A DNA stretch of 64,000 bases. It comes from Rosellinia necatrix (Eukaryota; Ascomycota; Sordariomycetes; Xylariales; Xylariaceae). This document shows, in pieces, positions 35,501-45,386 of this stretch. The stretch lies in NCBI GenBank assembly GCA_021209875.1, contig JAGYVD010000010.1, positions 186,001 through 250,000 on the forward strand, in the 5' to 3' direction. Numbering within the stretch: position 1 is the first letter of the stretch; each line of letters begins with the position of its first letter. The notes under the pieces are model-generated. The model did no database searches and was not told the DNA's origin. It saw only the letters and a list, made by a program, of their open reading frames with translations. Made by a program: the position numbers and the translations under genes.

Positions 35501-35744
35501 GCAGGGCCTCGCGGGGCTGTGGGACAAGTTCATGTCGCAGAGGGCCATCGAGGCGCGGACCAAGGTCGAGACACACATCAACAAGTGGCTGGAGGTGCTC
35601 CAGGACACGTACGCCACGCCGGCACAGCGCCAGGCGGCCCAGGGCACCTCGGCCGTGGCCCAGGCGAATCAGAGATTCATTGCCAAGATCGATGCCTTGG
35701 CTCAGGCGTGGGGTGCTTTTGGGCGATGGGTCCCTCCCTTTTAG
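29527..35744 (+). CDS. Killer-toxin-like GH18 chitinase (subgroup C type) with chitin-binding domain
   Basis: Proposed exons 29527..29651, 29710..29873, 29972..30143, 30200, 30261..30413, 30497..30811, 30935..31133, 31246..31252, 31328..31760, 31839..32273 and 32430..35744: 5,319 bases, 1,772 residues. The start MLLSLHRGDLLRLLVV resembles a signal peptide. A type-1 chitin-binding domain follows (DYSCGPDKPCRNG, ACCPK, YGFCGTTELFCGDGCQSNC). The GH18 catalytic sequence FDGVDFDWE is intact, with Asp304, Asp307, Asp309 and the acid Glu311, which starts a new exon. MSYDLHGVWD is restored by a 7-base exon. The ~1,200-residue C-terminal part has cysteine-rich blocks, a short hydrophobic stretch and a long tail, as in subgroup C chitinases related to the yeast zymocin alpha/beta chitinase. 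The family digests chitin, in hyphal or mycoparasitic settings. The single-base exon is uncertain: without it the gene is frameshifted. No LysM lies in this protein. Confidence 0.85.
30200..30200 (+). other. Candidate 1-nt microexon (or frameshift) in the chitinase gene
   Basis: Exon 29972-30143 ends in TCAGA and exon 30261 begins TATGGC, leaving the frame one base short. A G at 30200, preceded by ACAG and followed by GTATTC, would supply it and give CCSEYGFCG. The two resulting introns are 56 and 60 bases, normal for this genome, with CTAAT and CTGAC branch sites. Confidence 0.5.
31246..31252 (+). other. 7-nt microexon of the chitinase gene
   Basis: The exon GCTACGA lies between CATAG and GTATGT. 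With the flanking exon bases it encodes Ser-Tyr-Asp of MSYDLHGVWD, a conserved GH18 segment. The flanking introns (112 and 75 bases) each have a branch-like site (CTAAT, CTGAC). Confidence 0.85.
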
Positions 35745-36395
35745 GGGAATTTTTGGGTACGAGAGAATGAAAGGCGATGTTGTCGAAATGATGTTGTAAA
35801 AGGGATGGATCCATCCATACCTAGGGTAGAGTACTTGGGTAGTTAGTGGGTAACCCCAATTGATATATGATGTCATATAGTTAGCACTCTGGGCTGTGAA
35901 ACAGCAAACCCGTTTTATACATGACGACAAATGCACAAATGCATGCATACAAATGCATATAGTTAAATGCAGAGGTTCAATGCAAAACGTGGGGTAATGT
36001 TCGTAAAACCTAGGTAGCCCCCACAGTAGTTACTTACTATCAGGTACCTTCAAGGTTGTAAATTGGACCCAGAAAAAAAAGAATAAGGGTCGATCAATCG
36101 AACTTGTGTCGAGATAGCGATAACTATAACACTATTTCGAGCCATCACCCTTACATGAACAGCATTTTCCGTGAACCTCGTCGGCCACTTTAATCGCAGC
36201 AGCTGGGGCCTTTATTTACACTCAATGTTCTGAAACCCCATAGTAGAGAGCTCCGAGGCTCTTCCCCGTCTCTCCCTTCCTCTTACTATCCTTAGCATGA
36301 CGGCCCTCTTTTCACATTCTTCTTGACCTCTCCCATAGACCTCTCCCTGGACCTCTTCCTGGACCTCTCTCTAGCCAACAACCTCCTCGATCGTC
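35745..36395. other. Intergenic, no gene seen
   Basis: About 650 bases holding the chitinase 3' end and the TyrRS promoter and leader; a GGACCTCTCCCTGG-type imperfect repeat precedes the start codon. Confidence 0.5.
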
Positions 36396-38648
36396 ATGCT
36401 GACACGAGCGCCCCGTTCGGCCCAGGACGCGGCCCGGACAATGCTCTGCCGAACCCTCTGCCGAACATGTCTCCCCCGGTCCATCGTCGCAAACCGCCCA
36501 CACCACCGCCCTTTACATCTTAGCACCTTACAGAAGCGAAAGGCGGCCATGGAGGCCTGGGCCGAGAAGGCCGAGAGGATCCGGAAGGGAGAGGAGGAGA
36601 ACCTCTGGGATACCTTCAGGGCACGTGGATACGTCAAGGACATTGCCGGGTATGCATGCCGATGATGGATGATGATGATGATGATGACGATGATGATGAT
36701 AATGACGATGGATGATGGTGATGTTGCGCCCGATCGAGGAGCGAGTTACTAACGGACGTTGCAAATCCACAGCACCGACGACCAGATCCGCGAGCTCATG
36801 CGGCGCAAGAGGATAGGCGCCTACGTCGGCGTCGACCCCACCGCCGCCTCGCTCCACCTCGGCCACCTGCTCCCCCTGATGCCTCTGTTCTGGATGTACA
36901 TCAACGGATTCAAGGCCGTCAGCGTCGTCGGAGGCGCCACCGCCAAGGTCGGCGATCCCACCGGCCGCCTGCAGACCAGAGACGAGGTGTCCAGGGCCGA
37001 CCGGTCCATGTACGTCACCAAGATCCACTACCAGCTGAAGCGCATATGGCAGAACCTCGATCGCCAGGCCGCCCGGCTCGGCTACGAGAAGGACTGGGCC
37101 TGGAGCCGTGAGCTGGTGAACAACAGCAGCTGGTACAACACGACGCCCTTTTTCGAAGTCACCAACCGCCTGTTCAAGAGGATGCGCCTCGGCCCCATGC
37201 TGTCACGCGAGACCGTGAAGAGGAAGATGGCCGAGGGCGACGGCATGTCCCTCGCCGAATTCGTCTACCCGCTGATGCAGGCTTGGGACTGGTGGGAGAT
37301 GTTCTCCGGTCCGAGAGGCGTGTGCATGCAGATAGGGGGCTCCGACCAGTACGGCAATATCGTCGCCGGCATCGACGCCGTCAAGCTCCTCCGCGACTCC
37401 GAGGCGGATCCCAACAAGAAGCTGCCCGCCGACCTTCTCCACACCCCCGTGGGTTTCACCGTACCCCTATTGACCGACTCGGCCGGTAACAAGATCGGCA
37501 AGAGCGCCGGCAACGCTATGTGGCTCGACCCTTACATGACCAGTTCCTTCGACCTCTACGGATACTTCATGCGTCGGCCGGATGACGAGATGGAGAGGTT
37601 GCTCAAGCTTTTCACTTTCCTGCCTCTTGACAAGATCAACAAGATTCTGGAGGAGCACAACCTTGACCCCCCCAAGCGCCATGCCCATCATGCCCTCGCG
37701 TTCGAAATCATCGCCCTAGTTCATGGGCTCCCGGAAGCCACCGCTATCCAGACTCGGCACAAGCAGCTTTTCTCCAAAGACAGCAGCACACCCACACCGC
37801 CGGTTACCCCTACGGCTGCGGGAGAGTTGATGGTCTACCCTGACCACCCCACTCCGTCATCTACCGACCTGGCGGTGCACTTCCGACCCGACATTCAACT
37901 CCCCAGATCTCTTATCATGGGAATGTCCGCCGCCCGCATCCTATTCGCCGCGGGTCTGGCAGCCAGCGCCAGCGACGCCCACCGCTTGGTGGCTCATAAC
38001 GGGGCGTACGTAGGCGGGGCGCCCGGCCGATCTGCCCACAACAACGTAATAATGCGTGACGGCGAAGTCGCTTTTCAAACCGTAAAGAGCTGGTTCCCAG
38101 GCGATACCAAGAATTTCCTCATCGACGGGAAGATCCTCATCCTGCGACGAGGCAAGCACTTCGTCCGGATCGTAGAGATGATCAGCGATGAAGAATGGGA
38201 AGTCAGCGGGCGAAGCTACCCGGGCGAGGTCGGCAAGGGCCGTCTGCGCTTGTTGCGCGATCAGCTTATTGCCGCGAACAATGGCAAAAACGCCAATTTC
38301 AGCCCATCAGAGCTCGCGCGCCTCGGCGAGCAACTTGCCAGGATGGAACGCGAGGGCGAAACAGCTCTCGAGGACGCCGACCCCTCCAAGCCACGGACGA
38401 TCCAGTTCCCACCCAGCCGGACACGCGCCGCGGAGCTGTTAGATAAATACAGCCGTGCTGCAAGACTTAACCCTCACGTCGAGCTAAGCATGAAGAACAA
38501 GACAGCCGCGATCGACAAGGTTCTCGGAGATGCGCAGAAAGTGCTCATGGAGAGGAAAAGAGTGCGGGATGCGGCTTTAGCAGAGGCAGAGGCTGCTACT
38601 TCAGAACCCAAGCCTGAATCCAGCCCTGATTCGGGCCATCACGAGTAG
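36396..38648 (+). CDS. Mitochondrial tyrosyl-tRNA synthetase (CYT-18/MSY1 type)
   Basis: Proposed join 36396..36649 and 36773..38648, 709 residues. The N-terminus is Arg/Thr/Ser-rich (MLTRAPRSAQDAARTMLCRT) and fits a mitochondrial presequence. The HIGH motif is His113-Leu-Gly-His116 and the KMSKS equivalent is KIGKS at residues 325-329, so this is a class I TyrRS. The helix RKAAMEAWAEKAERIRKGEE before the catalytic core corresponds to the N-terminal extension that lets Pezizomycotina enzymes such as Neurospora CYT-18 also splice mitochondrial group I introns. The tRNA-binding C-terminal region (FLIDGKILILRRGKHF...) is followed by a charged tail of about 150 residues. Besides charging tRNA-Tyr, an intron-splicing role is likely from family knowledge but not shown by the sequence. 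Confidence 0.92.
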
Positions 38649-39128
38649 ATATCATTCCCGCAGTAAGATAGATGAAAACAGTGCATAAGCATTCTGTATC
38701 ATTCCTGTACGTGTATACAGTCGACTGGCAAGGCCGGGCCAGGCTTCACGATGTACGACCATGAGTTACAACATTATATAGAAATATGTAGATTATCACA
38801 TATTCCCATTCATACACCACCTATATGATCATGGTTACGATGATGTGTGTCGTAAAAATGAAGCCGACAAAGTGGTTCCACCGCGGATAAGTAGAACACC
38901 AAATCTATGCTGCCCGGTTCACTGAACATCCACCAGCCCAATCCCGAATCCACCATACCATGTCACCCCTACGTAGTCAAAATACGTTTCAGTCGCAGCT
39001 AAGAATAACGGGGGACGAGGTGATACAAGATCGGTAGAACAAGCATCGTCTAAACAAGGAGGGACCGGGGAGGGGGGATAAAAAATACAGCATTCCGAGC
39101 CCATCTCTCGCCAACTAGCCCGTTCGCC
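38649..39128. other. Convergent intergenic region
   Basis: About 480 bases between the ends of the TyrRS and npr2 genes. No gene was recognised. Confidence 0.5.
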
Positions 39129-41381
39129 CTAGCGATACATGACGGCGACATCGCCGGGCTCGAAGCACTTGAGCTTGCGCAGGATGTCGGCGTCGGTGAG
39201 GTTCTGCTCGGTGATGATCTGGTCGAAGGAATGCCGGCCATCGAGGTAGCGCTGCATCTTCCTGCGGGTCTTGCCAACGCGGGCGCCGTCGCCGTCGTCG
39301 TCGCTCTCGCCATCGCTCCCGACCGCGTCCTCGTCCCGCGCCGCATCGCCGTCGCTGTCCTCCTCGTCCCCGCCCTCCTCTTCCTCCTCCTCCTCCTCCT
39401 CCTCTTCCTCAGTGACCTCGTCGTGAATGCGCAGGCTGCTCAGCCGGCGCCCGGTGAACTTCATCTCGAGGGCGTCGTCCTCGGGGCTCTTAGCGCTCCC
39501 ACCCGCACCGACGCCGACGCCACCGCCGCCGCCACCCTCTCTCCCTTTCCCCTTCCCCTTCCCCTTCGCCTTTGCCCCCGCCTTCCCCTTCCTATCCCCC
39601 CTCTCTTTCCTCGACGCCGCCGCCTGCTGTTGGGGATTGTTTTGGTTCTGGTTGCCGAGCTCGGGCCGGCGCCCCGTGGCGAGCAGGGCGAGGTAGGCCT
39701 TGGAGACGGCGTACTTGTGGACGCGGTGCAGCAGGCCCTTGACGACGCCGAACTGGACGAGGCGGCGGACGTCGACGTGGCGGAGCACGTCGAGCCCGCC
39801 CGTCTCCTGGTGCAGGCGCACCCACTCCATGACGCTGCGGCCGACGCAGAAGGTCGTCATCAGTCGGATCAGTTGGTAGTGCGAGGGCCGGACGAAGCCC
39901 GCCGACGCCGTCGCCGCCGCCGCCGCCGCCGCCACCGCGGAGGACGATGACGATGTGGCAGGCCGGCTTCCCGCGGCCGTCGGGGTTGTCGCGAGGAGGT
40001 CGCCATGCGGAAGGTGGAGGAAGCTCGCGGATAGGGAGGAATCGTCGCCGCCGCCGCCGCCGCCACCACTGCCACCGCCGCTGTCACCCGACGAGGGCGG
40101 CGGTGGCGAGATCCACACGTAGGCGGCGCACTCGTCGATGAGGTTCCCGCGGTTGGCGACGAAGTCGTGGATGCCGGGGCGCGGGGCGTAGCAGGAGCCA
40201 AAGAAGAACATGTCGAGGAGGAGGATGGTGTCGTAGTAGAGCAGGTGCTGCAGGGCGCACTGAGTCAGGGGCAGCGAGACGTCGGCCAGCCAGGCGATGC
40301 GGCGCACGTCGTTGACGCCGTCGACGTGCGGCAGGATCCGCTGCAGCGTCAGATCCCAAGTCGAGTCGACGATCTCGGCCAGCTTGGTCTTGGGCACCGG
40401 CACATGCCACCCGTGCACGGGGGCCGGCGGCGCATGGTAGGGGAATAGTTTCATGTTGATGGTGTTAGCGTCGTCTGTGTAAGCGTTAGTATATACGGAC
40501 ATGTACATATATGTGTGCATAGATGGCACACACGAAGAGAACTCAAAAATAAGGGATGATCACGACTAATATAAGAGAGAGAGAGAGAGGGAGAGATTGA
40601 CAGAGGGAAAGAAAAGGGTTACTGACCGAGTGGGATCATGCACTCTCCATAATTGTTTAAATCCTCCTTGACAATCTCCAGCAGGCTCTCGATGGGCCGC
40701 CGCCCGTCATCGACGTGGCCCTCGTCGCTCAGATAGCCGTTCTGGCGTTCCATCTCGGCAAAAGTGACGGCGAAGCGGCGCACGAGGCGCTCGTACGGGA
40801 TCTGGTCGACATCGGATTCGATGACCAGGCCGAAGTTGAAAATGAACTCGTTCCTGTGATATCTCTCATGCGGGATGGAGACAGGGAAGCCCAGGATGCT
40901 GTGCTGCCCGTCGGGGGTGTTGACGGTGACGAAGCGGTTGAAGAATGCCTTGCGGGGGATGATGTACTCTTGCACGATGTCGAAGTCAACCAGGGGCGGC
41001 TTCAGATGTGGCGCAAACTCGGTGGCTACAATGCAACCTGGTGGTGACTGTGCAACGACCTTGGTGCCTTTGGCAATGATAGCAAAGCATCAGTGGAGGA
41101 TGATCGAAGGATAAGCAGTAAAAGGATAAGCAGTAGATAGACGAGCAGCCACGCGAACCAGATAAATAGATAGAAGATCTATAAAGTTCCAGGTAGATGT
41201 AATCACACCTTCAGAGGGGAGCATAGATACAGGTTGACACCAGCGAGCCGGCGAGGAACACTCAATAAATCAGGCATGAGAAGGTGATGGAAGCAAAGGA
41301 ATACAACACATAAGCGGCTGTGGGTGTTATGCTCTCACCTTCTTGTGGGAGAAATCTGGCATAAAATATGCCTTGGATCAT
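39129..41381 (-). CDS. npr2: Npr2, GATOR1/SEACIT subunit
   Basis: Proposed complement(join 39129..40474, 40627..41067, 41339..41381), 609 residues. Exon 1 (MIQGIFYARFLPQE) joins to GTKVVAQSPPGCIVATEF, the conserved Npr2 start; exon 2 continues with EYIIPRKAFFNRFV and FGLVIESD. All joins keep the frame. The C-terminal half has the winged-helix-like stretch HYQLIRLMTTFCVGRS and ends in KLKCFEPGDVAVMYR. Gly/Ser/Ala-rich and long acidic insertions (Glu-rich after EVTEE) are extra to yeast Npr2. With Npr3 and Iml1 the protein forms the GTPase-activating complex that inhibits TORC1 when amino acids are scarce. Confidence 0.92.
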
Positions 41382-42257
41382 CTTGTCGATCGGAGGCAGC
41401 CTTACGTCGAAGATCAACTCATATACGTGGTCCGTGATGAGGTTTGTCTGAGATGGCTGCTACATCTCTCAATGCTGTGTGTGGGCTCTGCTCAATCAGC
41501 CCCCCACGGGTTCCGGTACTGTGACGTTTTCTATGATAGAAGAGCCGAAAAAGCAGTGTGACTTCTTATCCGGATCTCATTCTGCCTTCCATATTGATAC
41601 CCAGTCCCTCTGAAAGGTGTGGTGAGTGAGTGTACGGCCTTAGTGAGGGTCGGTATTATTAGTGAAGATTAACATTACCTAGTTAACTATAGGTACGATA
41701 GCGAGAGGGTTGATGAGCCTAGTCTAACGTTACCTACCTAGGTAGGTACCCAGTTAAGGTCAAAGCGGCTCGAAAGGTACACCTGCAGTACCACCCTGTC
41801 TTACCTAAGGTAACCCAATGATCAATCCTGAAGCAAGTCGTCCCTGCAGGGTGGTACATGCATACGTAGGTATTTTTCATGCAGCTGAGGCGGTTAATTT
41901 TCGGGTCATTTCCCCCAAGCCCCATCCCAACCATATTAAACAGGGCGCTATAATCTCCCCCTGAGCTGCTCTCGGACCGCGCCCGGAGCTTGGTATTTAA
42001 GCCAGAACCGGGTACCAATATCATGCGAGTCCCAATAAAACAAAACATTTTGTTGCCCCTATATCTCTACCAAAACAACAATAGCAGCAATAAAACAACA
42101 GGCGGATTGTTGCAGTGCTCTGTGTTTTTTTTGTTTTGTTTTTTTTTTTTGAAGTCGAGACTGACCAAGCTCCACAAGAGAGAGCTGATACCGCTCATCC
42201 CTCTCATCCGTACCCCCCCAGCTCCCATACCATCACTAACACACACCCAACGACATC
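41382..42257. other. Divergent intergenic region (npr2 / sfh5)
   Basis: About 880 bases with both promoters. It contains a small CCTAGG/GGTAGGTA island at 41725-41760 and, just before the sfh5 start, a T-rich run at 42124-42151. Confidence 0.5.
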
Positions 42258-43618
42258 ATGAGCGCTGAGGAACAGCCGACAACAACCGCCCCGCCGGCGC
42301 CGGAGGCCGCATCAGCACCAACACCAACCGCCCCGGCTCCACAGTCGACAGAGACAGACACGCCAGCACAGGTACAGACGGAGCCCAAGTCCGAGGGAGA
42401 GGACGCATCCAAGACACAGCAGCAGCAGCCGGCGGCGGAGGAGAAGCCCGCGCCGCTCCAGGAGCTCTGGGCCACGGCCCAGGCCCACGAGCACCCCGAG
42501 ATCTGGGGCGTGACGCTGGCCGACCCGTCCACGCACATCCCCTCGCAGATCGTGCTGCAGAAGTATCTCAACGCCAACGACGGGGACCTCGCCAAGGCCC
42601 GGGACCAGCTGGTCAAGACCCTCGACTGGCGGAAGAAGACCCAGCCCCTCGAGCTCATCAAGCAGACCTTCTCGCAGGAGAAGTTCGGCGCCCTCGGCTA
42701 CGTCACCGTCCACTCCAACGAGGGCGCCGAGGATGGAGACGCCAAGGAGGCGGCCCAGGAGGTCTTCACTTGGAACGTCTACGGCAATGTGAAGTCCATC
42801 GATGTCACATTCGGCGACCTCGAAGAGTAAGTTTCCATTTCATCTCATCTCATCCCATCTCATCTTCCCCCCGCGCACACACACATACACACGCATGTTG
42901 TTTGCATCCGTCCCTCCCCGGCCATGGTCATGTCACGCCCTCTTACGTGCATCATCATGCCAACAACATATGCGCCACACCATGTCACGCGGAACAGTCA
43001 CCACTAACGAAAGTGCGGCACGGCAGGTTCATTAAGTGGCGTGTGGCCCTGATGGAGCTGGCGGTGCAGAAGCTGTCGCTCGCGACGGCGACGGCGCCCA
43101 TCGGTTCGGACCCGGACGCCGACCCGTTCAAGATGTTCCAGGTGCACGACTACAAGGGCGTGTCCTTCCTGCGCCAGGCCCCGCAGGTCAAGGCCGCCAG
43201 CACCGAGACCATCCGCGTCTTCGCCACCGCCTACCCCGAGCTCCTGAAGGAGAAGTTCTTCGTCAACGTCCCCGCCGTCATGGGCTTCATGTACGGCTTC
43301 ATGAAACTCTTCGTCGCCGCCCGGACCATCGTAAGTAGTACCATCTCCCCAACACGTCGTCTCTCCCTCATCCTCACCTCCACTCTTTCTCTTTTCCCAT
43401 CATCAATGTATCGCTGATTTGGGACAAACTCCGCGTCACAGAAAAAATTCCACCCACTGTCTAACGGCGGGAATCTTGCCAAGGAGTCCTTCGGCGGCAG
43501 CAAGGTCGCGCTCGGCCAGATGCTGCCGCCCGAGTATGGCGGCAAGGGCGCCGAGCTGAAGGCGCAAGGAATTGAGCCGGCGGTGGCGGCGACAACGACA
43601 ATGGCGACGAGCGAGTAA
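42258..43618 (+). CDS. sfh5: Sfh5-type Sec14-like phosphatidylinositol transfer protein
   Basis: Proposed join 42258..42826, 43027..43330 and 43442..43618, 349 residues. Residues 1-65 are a Pro/Ala/Thr/Gln-rich disordered leader. The N-terminal helical part carries IVLQKYLNANDGDLAKARDQL, the entry to Sec14-like proteins. The CRAL-TRIO lobe contains VHDYKGVSFL, FVNVPAVMGFMYGFMKLFV and ends KKFHPLSNGG. Yeast Sfh5 is a non-classical PITP at ER/plasma-membrane contacts and has been described as a heme-binding protein; I infer the same class here by order of segments. The C-terminal tail ends in Ala/Thr repeats. Confidence 0.92.
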
Positions 43619-43932
43619 AAGGAAAAGCTGGATTGATACCCCCCCCCCCTTCCCCACGGATTGAGATGTTGTTCGGATATATGGCAAAGCCGAGGCGCTC
43701 GGCGATTACGGTTTCGCGTTGTTTAACAGTACTATTCCTATTTAATTAATCAGATTGAATTCAAACATGCCTAAGTTAGGTGCACAGTTGTGTCGCGTGT
43801 GCTAGCACGTGTAAGCGAGGTTAACTATGACTAGTCACTATGTTGTGCATGGGAACAAATTTCCCACATGATTGTTTCGCTATTTATTTAAGACGAGCCT
43901 CTACTCTAAATCTTACCCACCTATATTCTAAC
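43619..43932. other. Convergent intergenic region
   Basis: About 310 bases between sfh5 and the PQ-loop gene, including a C-run at 43640-43650. No gene was recognised. Confidence 0.5.
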
Positions 43933-45386
43933 TTAGGTCTTCTTATCCTCCTCTCCACGCGATACCAGGCGCGGGTCAGGAGACTCGCCATTATTACTGC
44001 AACCCATTTCCTCACCATCAGTGCGCTTCTCCCACGGCCAAATGAACGCCCGTTCCGTAAATTGAGATGGGAGCCCTTGCTGCTCGTGTTCCGCCATGAC
44101 ATCATCGAAGGTCTTACCGTCGAGTTTTGCCCTTGTCCTAATTTGACGTGTCCGAAATAGCCAGATCAAGTGAGATGAAAAGATACCTATTTCTAACAGT
44201 ATCCTGGAATGCAACACGAGGTTAGCCCCCTGTCACACTACAGCCCGTCAAGTGAGGGAAGGTAAACAAAAGCGACCGGAGTTGCGTACACCAGAATATA
44301 CATAACACCACCCAGAATGTCGAAGGTGTGCTGAGCGCCAAGCGATAAAAGGGAGAAAAAGGCGCCGAGGGAATCCATGGCGAGGAAAACGAAGTTGATG
44401 CCGATAATACGCCCTCTTCGCTTCCAGGCTTCGCCATACGGGGGCAGCAGGCCGACGGCGAGGAGAATAGCGGACACGACGCCAATGACGATGACCGGGA
44501 TCTCGTTTCCGGCCTTGTAGACGGGCTAATACTCCGTCAGAGATAGCCGATTCCGAGGTGATCTAGCGTGGGTAGGCTTACACGCAATGTGAGGATCAGG
44601 GCAACCTCAACGCCAGCAAAGAGAGCAGCGGTACCGGTCACGATAACGATCACCCTCCAGAGGGGCCATTTACTAGTAGTCCATGAAGTTCGGTTTCCAT
44701 TATACGGGGGCATCACAGCTTCGTAGAGTGCGACTCACTGAAAATAGAGCAGTGTTTGGCCCCAGTTGACCAAGCATAGCAACATGAAGACATGGGGTTG
44801 CACTTGGATGGGGATGTTGAAGTTCTGGGTACTACAACGGCCCGGATCAGTCACGGCTGTCCCGACCGCAAAATCCACGAGCGTCTCGGAGGCGTGAGAA
44901 AGTTTATTGGACATTATTCTCTTCCGAGATGGATCCGGATCTCCACCCGCCTCCGAATAGCTGGATGGTCTTTTCCTTTTGCTTTTCCTTTTGCTTTTGC
45001 TTTTGCTTTTTCCTCTTCTTTCTTTCTTTTTTTCCGCATTGTCAGGAGCAAGAGATTCGGGGATTTACATACATGGCATATATACCAAAAGGGACACCGC
45101 CTAGAACACGGTCAGCAAGTGACGAAGGGACCATTCACTATGGGATATACGAACTTATGGCCCACAGGAACATCATGATGGAGGGCAAGCCCTCGGTGCT
45201 CTTCGTCCGCCAATTGGTCCATGCCTGAGGGACCAATTGGATAGACCACAACACGGTACCGATGGTCTGTACCCATCTCGGTCAGCCCTACCTACCATCG
45301 AACACGGCCAATCCGAGCGTTGGACAGGGGGCGCCACTCACGCCTAGGACGTTGGCAGCGATGGGTATCTCTCCCTGGGGCGCCAT
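43933..45386 (-). CDS. PQ-loop repeat membrane protein, seven exons
   Basis: Proposed complement(join 43933..44203, 44290..44525, 44582..44672, 44739..44831, 45073..45100, 45155..45266, 45342..45386), 291 residues; every phase closes. The first PQ-loop is at residues 28-29 (IQLVPQAWTNWRTKSTEGLP), and a second, diverged one lies in LLPPYGEAWKRRGRIIGINF. About seven hydrophobic segments fit the PQ-loop (MtN3/cystinosin-like) fold, a family of small-solute transporters in vacuolar and other membranes. The cytosolic C-terminus is charged. Exon 5' part is unusually fragmented, with a 28-base exon and a non-consensus donor GTTCGT. The ~240-base intron holds a CTTTTG-type tract. Family is likely; substrate unknown. 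Confidence 0.85.
44970..45034. repeat. CTTTTG/TTTTCC tract in a PQ-loop gene intron
   Basis: About ten near-copies of CTTTTG and related pyrimidine words on the plus strand, lying in the longest intron of the minus-strand gene (44832-45072). Confidence 0.8.

Noticed and set aside
45101..45160. Apparent one-base loss at a PQ-loop gene donor (ATAAGT without the leading G).
   Set aside because: Using the donor GTTCGT four bases further on closes the frame and gives the family sequence, so no frameshift is needed.
44970..45228. Plus-strand frames with Phe/Cys-rich runs.
   Set aside because: They are the antisense of the CTTTTG tract and exons of the PQ-loop gene.
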